A DNA stretch of 48,137 nt from CAAGNP01 sp045603545 (lineage in GTDB: Bacteria; Bacteroidota; Bacteroidia; Bacteroidales; UBA932): assembly GCA_045603545.1 (NCBI GenBank), contig JAZUMG010000041.1, positions 1 to 48,137 of the forward strand, in the 5' to 3' direction. Positions 6,738 through 13,832 of the stretch are shown here, piece by piece; position 1 is the stretch's first letter; the number at the start of each line of letters is the position of its first letter. Made by a program: the position numbers and the translations under genes. The notes under the pieces were generated by a model, which searched no databases, had not been told where the DNA came from, and saw only the letters and a program-made list of their open reading frames with translations.

Positions 6738-8645
6738 CTATTCTATCTTTTGGCAACGGACCGATGCCCCTTGTGATGAGTAGAACTTGTAATCAAAGTC
6801 CACCTCCATATTTTCATCAAACATAAATCCGTAAGGAGAGCCATTGGATGCAGCTGTAGAGCTCCATATAAATCCCACTTTTGATACATATTCCAGATCG
6901 CCACTCTGGAAATGAAGATGACCGGAAGCAGGATAATATGCATAATACTCGTTCAAACGGTCGTATAGGGTTTTGCCACAGCCATAGGTAAATACAGGCT
7001 CACCCACAAAATAGACGACTCTCAAATTTACTCCAAGCTCACTTTGGGCCACTTTCCATCCTGCAGGACAAGGGTCGTAGATAGTCTTGTCGTTGCCCCA
7101 CAGGCTTATATCCGGTGTATGAAGCCATGAATAATTGGGGGATACACCTGTTATGAATGTTGTAGGATTTTTGGTTGCAAAAGCGACTGTACCTACCACC
7201 TGACTGGAGGGTATCACCATCCACTGCATATCCTCAGACAGAACAGATGATGCTACTCTATTTGGAGTTACCGAGGCGATATCACCCGAGGTGAGGAAAG
7301 GGTCTTTTCTTCCCCACTGATAAAGAAGGCCAGCTATACCTGCTTCACCAGGTGTGGCAGTTAGGGCACCAAGATTTCTATCCATATATGTACCGAAATG
7401 GACACTTGAATCATTAATATATTCGTGTGCTGCCGGGGTATCAGTAACCCATATATGCCACGACCACACGATGTTCCCCTCACTATCATATGCCCCAATA
7501 AGTGCATTTCCCTTCTTCCCTGAAACATTGAGGTCAAAATAGATGTAGTCATTGTGCCATAAAGTCTTGGTGATTATATCTCCATGTCCGATAGAACCGT
7601 TGGTTCCGTCTGACTCCCATAACACTTTGACACCTTTGATTTGTGAACCAATCTCATCTAAGGCTGATGTGCTGTTACCCTTATACTTGGCGTATATGCT
7701 GTAGAAAGTGTCATCCTCACCCTCCACAGGATTCACTATATAAGAGTTGGCTGTAGATGAATTGTCCTCTCCAGAGAGTTTTACAATATTCAGAATCTGA
7801 GGAGGAGTGGCGTCCTCTACGATATTCTTCTCTACATAGTAGATATTGTTCTTCTCCATAGTGATATTACTCATATTGTAAGTGAAGGTCCTGGTGGAAA
7901 AATCAAACGGGTCCACATCATTACCGATGAATACAGTAAGCTCCAAAACCACATCCTGGTAGCTCCTTGGTTCCATAGCAAAGTAGCACTCAGAGACATA
8001 ACAGCCGGCCACCTCATCATAGACCAATCTGGTAGTGCTGCTGGTAGATGTGACAACCCCTGTTCCATGTCCCTCTCCTACAACATTCTCCCTCAACTCA
8101 AATGTCACATCATGATTCATAACCATATTACTCTTCACAGTGATCTTTACCAGGGCATGCTCCATCTCAAAATTGAATACGACATCCTCCCACGAATCCC
8201 CCTCCACAGCTGTATATGACGCAGAGAGGTCAATATAGTCTTTAAGAGCGCTTTTTGTTCCATTCTGATAGAAACCTACACCATTGAAGCCATCGCTGCT
8301 GTATGTAGCTGTATAGGTTTTTCCTGCCTCCACAGCGGGGGCAGCTTCGCATCTGAATCTCGCACTTTGCGAGCTTTCGGTAACTCCAACTTTCTTGAAA
8401 ATATAGTCCACACCATCAATCTTCACTTTGATCTCATCACTCTCATCATCACTCCAGTAAATAGGTGTAGTCTCCCCTTCCGAATCACCAAGATAGGCTT
8501 TAGTGCCTCCTTCTGATGATATATTAACCCCTATCTCAGCAGGATAGAGGGCAAGATCCTCACTGATAGTATTCTCGATTCTGGTGCAAGAGTATAGCAG
8601 GGTAAATAAAAGGGTCCAAATAGCCAATCTGATCATTTTCTTCAT
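6738..8645 (-). CDS. Large fimbrillin-like lipoprotein with FISUMP-like C-terminal region
   Basis: A 635-residue exported lipoprotein. ATG 8643-8645 is chosen because GGAGGAG lies five bases upstream and the signal peptide then runs MKKMIRL to LLYSC, with Cys20 lipidated. The N-terminal half is beta-rich and has a fimbrillin-like GGTKAYLGD segment. Near the middle, ANSYIVNPV resembles the C-terminal module of Bacteroidales fimbrillin-like proteins. The C-terminal third has YMDRNLGAL, LLYQWGRKDPF and DPCPAGWKV, as in Fibrobacter succinogenes major paralogous (FISUMP) domains. It lies 17 bp after the small peptide gene and shares its promoter. A surface adhesin or pilus-tip role is likely; the exact role is unknown. 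Confidence 0.8.
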   Translation of the reverse strand: MKKMIRLAIWTLLFTLLYSCTRIENTISEDLALYPAEIGVNISSEGGTKAYLGDSEGETTPIYWSDDESDEIKVKIDGVDYIFKKVGVTESSQSARFRCEAAPAVEAGKTYTATYSSDGFNGVGFYQNGTKSALKDYIDLSASYTAVEGDSWEDVVFNFEMEHALVKITVKSNMVMNHDVTFELRENVVGEGHGTGVVTSTSSTTRLVYDEVAGCYVSECYFAMEPRSYQDVVLELTVFIGNDVDPFDFSTRTFTYNMSNITMEKNNIYYVEKNIVEDATPPQILNIVKLSGEDNSSTANSYIVNPVEGEDDTFYSIYAKYKGNSTSALDEIGSQIKGVKVLWESDGTNGSIGHGDIITKTLWHNDYIYFDLNVSGKKGNALIGAYDSEGNIVWSWHIWVTDTPAAHEYINDSSVHFGTYMDRNLGALTATPGEAGIAGLLYQWGRKDPFLTSGDIASVTPNRVASSVLSEDMQWMVIPSSQVVGTVAFATKNPTTFITGVSPNYSWLHTPDISLWGNDKTIYDPCPAGWKVAQSELGVNLRVVYFVGEPVFTYGCGKTLYDRLNEYYAYYPASGHLHFQSGDLEYVSKVGFIWSSTAASNGSPYGFMFDENMEVDFDYKFYSSQGASVRCQKIE

Positions 8646-8662
8646 AACATCTCCTCCATCGA

Positions 8663-8794
8663 TTAGTTCCATGTATTGTTATCCAAATCAGGGGAGGTGC
8701 CTCCAGGGGTGCTTGAACAGAAGCCTGACTCAAGCGAAAGGTCTATAATCTCCATCTCAGGAGAGCGGTAGGGGTTCTTGATATTTTCAGTCAT
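8663..8794 (-). CDS. Small peptide (43 aa), candidate precursor next to the PqqD/kinase/ABC operon
   Basis: ATG 8794 to TAA 8663-8665 encodes 43 residues. The first half, ending in RSPEMEIIDLSLESGF, is leader-like; the second half, CSSTPGGTSPDLDNNTWN, is rich in Ser, Thr, Gly and Asp with one Cys. No signal peptide is visible. It resembles the 39-residue peptide at 2238-2357 (Y-x-x/S-P, E-x-I-I-D/E-L-S-x-E-x-GF, Trp near the end). A well-formed promoter lies 29 bp upstream and the lipoprotein gene begins 17 bp downstream. Because the packed operon just upstream encodes a PqqD-like recognition protein, a kinase-like protein, a peptidase and an exporter, this is the best candidate substrate. 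That link is inference. Confidence 0.65.
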   Translation of the reverse strand: MTENIKNPYRSPEMEIIDLSLESGFCSSTPGGTSPDLDNNTWN

Positions 8795-8823
8795 AACGAT
8801 ATAAGTCTATATTTACATTAATG

Positions 8824-8853
8824 CAAATATAAACATTTTCCAATATAAAACAA
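8824..8853 (-). promoter_or_regulatory. Promoter of the 43-aa peptide and lipoprotein genes
   Basis: Minus-strand TTG (8851-8853), a 19-bp spacer and an exact TATATTTG -7 box (8824-8831) lie between the ABC gene stop and the peptide ATG. This shows the peptide and lipoprotein can be expressed apart from the upstream operon. Confidence 0.8.
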
Positions 8854-8863
8854 CTTCGATACT

Positions 8864-10504
8864 TTAGAAAATCTCTACAATTCTATCGCAGAATGCGAGC
8901 GAAGACTCCCGATGTGCTATAGCAACAATGGTAAGATCGCTTCTATAGCGGGACAAATGAAGTATAGATTCGTTGATTTCAGCTTCGGTGGCACTATCAA
9001 GTGAGGAGGTCGCCTCATCCAGGAACAATATATCTGCCCCTTTATAGAGGGCTCTGGCTATTCCCACCCTCTGTTTCTGTCCTCCGGAGAGCTTGGCCCC
9101 CATCTCCCCTATCCTGGTATCAATCCCATCCGGGAGCTGCTTGAGATATGAAGATAATGAAACCTCCTGAATAATCCTCTCCACCTTCTCTCTGTCAATA
9201 TCTTCAGGTCTGACACCCAATGCAATGTTCTGGGCCAAAGAGGCGTCGAGGATGAATACATCTTGCTGCACATATCCGGCATATTTGAGCCACCCTGCAC
9301 GGTTCTCTACGGTGAGCTCTTTTCCGTCGATATAGACTCCACCTTCATCGGGTCTGTAGAATCCGAGCAAAAGATTGAAAAGGGTGGTTTTTCCCGCCCC
9401 TGAGGCCCCTTTTATACCCACCTTCTCACCTTTACGGATCTCCATAGAAAATCGGTCAAAAACCTTATGCCCACGCTCAGGGAATGAAAATGACACACCC
9501 CTCATCTGAAGCGCATCCTCAAAAGTGAACTGCTCCTCCACACTGTTACATACCCCCTCTTCCGAAAGGCCCTGTTCTATGATATCAAGACTGTACATCC
9601 CGTTCTTCACCGATGTCCACCCATTTGCCAATGTCCTTACTGCCGGGAGCATCCTCATCGCTGCAACGGCAAAAACACCCACCATCAGACTCAGTTTTCC
9701 CCCTTCAAAAGCACCGCTAAGTGCCACAAGTAGCACCATACACCCCACCACTGAGAACTCTATCAATGCACTCGGGAGCTGCTGCACTACGGTCATCTTC
9801 TCCCTCTGCTGTGAAATCTCCTGCAAATTATCATCAAACTGCTTCTCAATAGATGGGAATGCCCCATTGACCTCCACCTCTGCATACCCTCTGAAGGTCT
9901 CCACTACAGTTTTCCACATCTTCCTCCTCGCCTCATTCTCCCTCTTACCATAACTTTGCACTCTGTTTCTCACCATATACACATAGAATAGTATAACAGG
10001 TATAAAACAGACAGGGACAAGCAACGACGCCACAGGGGAATAGAATATAAGTCCGATGTAAATAAGCAGCAGCAATAGTGTTTCACCAGCCATATTTAGG
10101 AGTGGAGATAGAACCCCCAGAGAAAAAGAGTAGCATACACCGTTGATCTCGTGAGAAATCTCTGCAGAGTTTCTCCCTTTTACATATAGAAGCCCTTTCC
10201 TGTATAGATTCGAGAAGAGTGCAGTGGAGAAATATCTGTATATTTTGAGAAGGTATCTGTTCTGGTATGCCCCAAGGAGGATATTAAGGAGATTTTTGAG
10301 AAGAATCACCCCCAGAACTCCAAGACAAATGGCCACAGGGCTGAATCTGGTAGGATTCTCATCAAGTACCACCTGGAGGACAGGAAGGAGTGCTGCCACC
10401 CCCACAAGATTCAAGAGGGCCCTCACCGGGACAGTGGCGACAATCCAGCCACCTGTCCGGTAGAACTCTTTGGGAAGAATCCGTATGATCCTCTTGATTA
10501 CCAT
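8864..10504 (-). CDS. ABC exporter, fused membrane and ATPase domains
   Basis: A 546-residue half-transporter of the exporter type. The N-terminal ~320 residues hold about six membrane helices. The ATPase domain has Walker A GASGAGKTT near residue 368, signature LSGGQKQR near 471, Walker B ILFLDEATSSLD near 495 and the switch His in IAHRES. There is no N-terminal C39 peptidase domain, so leader removal would need another enzyme; an S26-type peptidase is encoded two genes upstream. It follows the PqqD-like gene by six bases and is last in the packed operon. Export of a modified peptide is likely from context; lipid export cannot be ruled out from sequence alone. Confidence 0.9.
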   Translation of the reverse strand: MVIKRIIRILPKEFYRTGGWIVATVPVRALLNLVGVAALLPVLQVVLDENPTRFSPVAICLGVLGVILLKNLLNILLGAYQNRYLLKIYRYFSTALFSNLYRKGLLYVKGRNSAEISHEINGVCYSFSLGVLSPLLNMAGETLLLLLIYIGLIFYSPVASLLVPVCFIPVILFYVYMVRNRVQSYGKRENEARRKMWKTVVETFRGYAEVEVNGAFPSIEKQFDDNLQEISQQREKMTVVQQLPSALIEFSVVGCMVLLVALSGAFEGGKLSLMVGVFAVAAMRMLPAVRTLANGWTSVKNGMYSLDIIEQGLSEEGVCNSVEEQFTFEDALQMRGVSFSFPERGHKVFDRFSMEIRKGEKVGIKGASGAGKTTLFNLLLGFYRPDEGGVYIDGKELTVENRAGWLKYAGYVQQDVFILDASLAQNIALGVRPEDIDREKVERIIQEVSLSSYLKQLPDGIDTRIGEMGAKLSGGQKQRVGIARALYKGADILFLDEATSSLDSATEAEINESILHLSRYRSDLTIVAIAHRESSLAFCDRIVEIF

Positions 10505-10510
10505 AGGGTA

Positions 10511-10777
10511 CTACTCAGTCAAGCCGTTCTCGACAAGTTTCTGTACCAATGCTGTAGCGTCAGAGATGGCCCTCTCCTCTTCCACATCATACTTTGCCAA
10601 CAGGAGACCAGCCACCATATCTGCATCAAAATCTCTCCCTTCAATCTCTTTCCAAATATATGCAGCTGTGCTGTTGAGCGAAATTATCTTATTGAAATTG
10701 ACCTGCTCGAGCCCCTCGCCTATAACAGCGAATTCGCCCATTATTTCCCTTAATTTGAAACCTTTTTTTATCCTCAT
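10511..10777 (-). CDS. PqqD-like peptide-recognition protein
   Basis: An 88-residue protein with the PqqD fold pattern: two N-terminal strands (FKLREIMGEFAVIGEG), an INLNS-like turn (IISLNSTAAYIWKEIEG), then helices (DMVAGLLLAKYDVEEERAISD) and a final VQKLVENGL. PqqD-family proteins bind the leader of ribosomally made peptides and present it to modifying enzymes. ATG 10775-10777 is chosen because it overlaps the upstream peptidase stop as ATGA and begins the usual family N-terminus; an in-frame ATG further upstream (10846) would sit inside the peptidase gene. The ABC exporter follows by six bases. Confidence 0.88.
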   Translation of the reverse strand: MRIKKGFKLREIMGEFAVIGEGLEQVNFNKIISLNSTAAYIWKEIEGRDFDADMVAGLLLAKYDVEEERAISDATALVQKLVENGLTE

Positions 10778-11229
10778 AATCCTAACTTTATCAATCGGCG
10801 GTAAATCGCCAGAATATATCTTCTTATGGGGAGGAGTCTCCTCCATATCTTTACATTTCTCACATACGAAGCTGAAGCGCAGTCAATCACCTTTTTCCCC
10901 CTGAAAATTTTAGAGGCTACCCCTATGACATCCCCGCGACTGCAAACCTCTTTTCCTGCTATGTTCCCATCCCCCATCAGAATCACCTTCCCGTCTCGGA
11001 TCTCCCACACTCTGTGGAGAACAAAATGGCCACTCGCCAATCTCGCCAGGGCAATGTCACCCACATTGAAATCCTCTGCTCTTAATAGCTCTACACTATC
11101 CTTGCCATCCCTGATAAAAGGGAGCATACTATACCCTTTTACCGGTATCACCACACTCTTCCCCTCTCTGAGGTGAGATTCCACCTCTGAGAAAAATATG
11201 GAATTGGGTATGGTAAGTTTCTCACCCAT
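10774..11229 (-). CDS. S24/S26-type peptidase of the Ser-His kind
   Basis: A 151-residue signal-peptidase/LexA-fold protein. The nucleophile motif is KGYSMLPFI with Ser34. The second catalytic region reads HFVLHRVWEI, with His72 where typical bacterial signal peptidases have Lys, as in SipW and Sec11. A MGDGN turn follows with Asp87. No hydrophobic N-terminal anchor is visible; the C-terminus is basic and hydrophobic (WRRLLPIRRYILAIYRRLIKLGL region) and may associate with the membrane. It lies between the kinase-like and PqqD-like genes and probably removes a leader from the peptide the operon handles, rather than acting on general secreted proteins. Its stop overlaps the PqqD-like start. Confidence 0.82.
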   Translation of the reverse strand: MGEKLTIPNSIFFSEVESHLREGKSVVIPVKGYSMLPFIRDGKDSVELLRAEDFNVGDIALARLASGHFVLHRVWEIRDGKVILMGDGNIAGKEVCSRGDVIGVASKIFRGKKVIDCASASYVRNVKIWRRLLPIRRYILAIYRRLIKLGL

Positions 11230-11231
11230 AT

Positions 11232-12119
11232 CTATTCACATACAGCCTCCTTACAAACCACAGCCGCATCCACATTCGGGAGACAGCCAAGCTCCCAGCA
11301 AGGGGCACCTTTGATTATCTTCTGGAGGGTGTTGCTTTTGCCCTCAGTAAATCTCTCCTCAATAGGGAATCCAGAACAACTCGCCATCACAGAGCCATAC
11401 GCCTCGATGGGTCGGAGCCTCCTTATAACATTCTCTTTCTCCTGACGTATTCTTACTATCGCACCGACAGGTGCTGCAATATTGCGGTAACAATGGGTCT
11501 TTCCGCTCCAGGGTGAACCATAAGCTACAGGGATGCCGTCCTCCCCGATTCTTATTATAGGGTGGTCATCATTCATAAGTTCTGCCCCATCAACCCCTTC
11601 AAGCCACATCCTGCTGTGTGTCGATTTCCCTGTACCGCTCTTGCCGAGGAAAAGATATGCCCTGTCCCGGTAATGGATTGCCGAAGCATGGGCCATAACT
11701 GTATCCAATGTGGAGGTACGGATAAAATAGACCACCTGCGTCACATTTGTAAAGGTCATCCACTGGTGCATTTCATCACCATAGAGGGAGACCCTTACAT
11801 CCCCACCCTCACCAAGGGTCATCTTACCGTTTATTATGTCACTGTCGTATTGGGTAAACTCCATATAATAACCGCCGGAGTACCTGTAAACTGCAATCTT
11901 CACGTAGCCCGGTTCAGGATTCTCATCCACATATACCTGTTTCACATCTTCTGCAGAAACATCCTCTTCAAGAGATATGGTAAAAAGGTCATCATTGGAG
12001 TTATCCCACTCAAATGGGTCATAGGCACGGAAAATATATCTCCAAAGAGGGGAGTTGCCCTCTATGGCAAAAGAGAACTGATGTCCCGCTACAAGATATG
12101 TTTTCCTGAGGCGTTCCAT
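11232..12119 (-). CDS. HPr-kinase-like (HprK/PEPCK-fold) protein
   Basis: A 295-residue protein. The N-terminal half is beta-rich and has no recognised domain. The C-terminal half has the HprK-like nucleotide-binding core: P-loop GKSGTGKST at 159-167, the acidic MNDDHP motif at 182-187, and the downstream YGSPWSGK segment. Family relatives sit in lasso-peptide and other modified-peptide clusters, where some phosphorylate the peptide C-terminus. No HPr or PTS gene is nearby, so classical carbon control is unlikely. The gene starts one base after the AspT-like stop and ends two bases before the peptidase gene, so it is firmly in the operon. Confidence 0.82.
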   Translation of the reverse strand: MERLRKTYLVAGHQFSFAIEGNSPLWRYIFRAYDPFEWDNSNDDLFTISLEEDVSAEDVKQVYVDENPEPGYVKIAVYRYSGGYYMEFTQYDSDIINGKMTLGEGGDVRVSLYGDEMHQWMTFTNVTQVVYFIRTSTLDTVMAHASAIHYRDRAYLFLGKSGTGKSTHSRMWLEGVDGAELMNDDHPIIRIGEDGIPVAYGSPWSGKTHCYRNIAAPVGAIVRIRQEKENVIRRLRPIEAYGSVMASCSGFPIEERFTEGKSNTLQKIIKGAPCWELGCLPNVDAAVVCKEAVCE

Positions 12120-12120
12120 A

Positions 12121-13785
12121 TCACATCATTATCAAAAGCAGCACCTGCGCTGTCAAAATCCTCAGGAACATCGCCAGAGGATAGACTGTAGAGTAACTTA
12201 CCGCAGGGACATTTATATTGTTGGAGAGTGAATTCGAATATGCAAGGGCCGATGGATTGGTATTGCTTCCAGCCACAATACCTGCGATGGTAAAGTAGTC
12301 GAGTTTGAGCAGATACTTCGCTATCAGGCCGATGACAAGGATAGGGACCATAGTGATGAAAAGTCCGTAAAGGACAAACAGCAGTCCGTCACCATTTACA
12401 AGGGAGTCTATAAAGCCTCCACCCGCCTCAATACCGACACTTGCCAGGAAGAGGGAGATACCCACTTCACGGAGCATCATATTTGCACTCTGGGTGGTAT
12501 AAGTGACAAGTCCGAGTTTGTAGCCGAAACTTCCCACAAGGATAGCCACGATCAGCGGACCTCCAGCCAAGCCGAGCTTGAGTGGCGTAGGCATACCGGG
12601 GAAAGCGATGGGGATGCTTCCGAAGACAATACCGAGCGCAATACCCAAAAATATGGTGGTAAGGTGGGGGGAATCAAGATTCTTCAGCTCATTGCCCAGG
12701 AACTCTCCCACTTTGTCCACATCATCCTGTTGTCCTACCACAACAACCCTGTCACCAACCATAAGTCTCAGGTCCGGATCGGCAAAAAACTGGAGTCCTG
12801 AACGGTGTACCCTGGTCACATTGACACCATACAGTGCACGGAGGTTAAGACTGCCGAGAGTCTTGCCGTTGATCTCATCCTTGGTCACAAGGATACGTTT
12901 TGACACCAATGGTGTATCCTGTTTTTCCCAGTCAATTTTAGCCTCTACACCTATGAAGGCCGCTACAGACTCACGGTCCTCATCCGAGCACACGATATAC
13001 ATCACATCGCCGAGAAAGACCTTTGTATCTTTGGTAGGGATACTCACATGCCCCTCATGGCGGATACGTGAGCAAACGAAATGGCGTCCGAGAAGGTCTG
13101 TCACCTCCGGAAGGGACTTCCCAGCCAAAGCTTCATTTCTCACCTCCAGGTAGAGAAATTTGGGGGCAGTTTTGGCCTCAGCAGTTTTGGCCATTATCTC
13201 AGCCTCCTCCTTCTTGAGGTTCACCTTTCCCAGATATCTTATGAGCACAATGGATACAATGATACCCACTACGCCGAGAGGATATGCACAAGCATATGCA
13301 AGGGCAATGGGATCACCGCTGTAATTCATCTGAATAAGAGCTTCATTTGCTGCGCCAAGGCCTGGGGTATTGGTTACTGCACCGCAAAGCATACCCACTA
13401 TCATAGGGAAATCTATCCCCCCGTCTATGTAATATATGGCAAATGCCACCAGAATATTCAGAGCGACCAGACCCACTGCCAGACTGTTGAGTTTGACACC
13501 TCCCGACTTCATGGACGAAAAGAAGGATGGGCCCACCTGAAGACCAATACAATACACAAAGAGTATCAGACCGAACTCCTTGACAAATTTCAGGACAGAG
13601 GGGTTGCATCCGAAACCGAAGTGTCCCATCAGGAGACCTACGAAAAGTACGAAAGTAACTCCAAATGAGACACCACAAATTTTAAACTTTCCAAGCATAA
13701 CTCCACCAGCTATCACGAAAGCATAGAGGAGCACTATATGTGCGATGGATGATGAATCCCACAACAAAGCATTAATCCACTCCAT
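12121..13785 (-). CDS. AspT/YidE/YbjL-family transporter with two RCK_C domains
   Basis: A 554-residue membrane protein in two hydrophobic halves of about five helices each, with two soluble RCK_C (TrkA-C) domains between them at roughly residues 205-365. The repeated GAVTNTPGLGAANEAL and GIVAGSNTNPSALAYSNSL segments are the antiparallel signature of the AspT duplication family. AspT itself exchanges aspartate for alanine; most relatives have no known substrate. It is first in the packed operon, one base from the kinase-like gene, and has its own -7 box (13815-13822). The link to the peptide-handling genes may be functional or only by position. Confidence 0.88.
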   Translation of the reverse strand: MEWINALLWDSSSIAHIVLLYAFVIAGGVMLGKFKICGVSFGVTFVLFVGLLMGHFGFGCNPSVLKFVKEFGLILFVYCIGLQVGPSFFSSMKSGGVKLNSLAVGLVALNILVAFAIYYIDGGIDFPMIVGMLCGAVTNTPGLGAANEALIQMNYSGDPIALAYACAYPLGVVGIIVSIVLIRYLGKVNLKKEEAEIMAKTAEAKTAPKFLYLEVRNEALAGKSLPEVTDLLGRHFVCSRIRHEGHVSIPTKDTKVFLGDVMYIVCSDEDRESVAAFIGVEAKIDWEKQDTPLVSKRILVTKDEINGKTLGSLNLRALYGVNVTRVHRSGLQFFADPDLRLMVGDRVVVVGQQDDVDKVGEFLGNELKNLDSPHLTTIFLGIALGIVFGSIPIAFPGMPTPLKLGLAGGPLIVAILVGSFGYKLGLVTYTTQSANMMLREVGISLFLASVGIEAGGGFIDSLVNGDGLLFVLYGLFITMVPILVIGLIAKYLLKLDYFTIAGIVAGSNTNPSALAYSNSLSNNINVPAVSYSTVYPLAMFLRILTAQVLLLIMM

Positions 13786-13814
13786 AGTTGAGCCTTTTTA
13801 ACCATTTTATCATA

Positions 13815-13822
13815 CAAAAATA
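13815..13822 (-). promoter_or_regulatory. -7 box upstream of the AspT-like gene
   Basis: An exact TATTTTTG (minus strand) lies 29 bp upstream of the start codon, between clpB and the AspT-like gene. The nearest upstream TTG elements are at 11 or 22 bp, so the -33 element is weak. Confidence 0.5.
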
Positions 13823-13832
13823 GTTAAAAAAC

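Noticed and set aside
8663..12119. Lasso-peptide cluster
   Set aside because: A PqqD-like protein and an HprK-like kinase are present, but there is no asparagine-synthetase-like cyclase and no transglutaminase-like B2 peptidase.
11232..12119. Classical HPr kinase/phosphorylase for carbon control
   Set aside because: Only the P-loop core is similar, the N-terminal half differs, and no HPr or PTS gene is near.
13081..13668. 195-codon plus-strand frame inside the AspT-like gene
   Set aside because: Antisense shadow of a clear membrane transporter; composition is His/Ser/Thr-rich as expected for an antisense frame.
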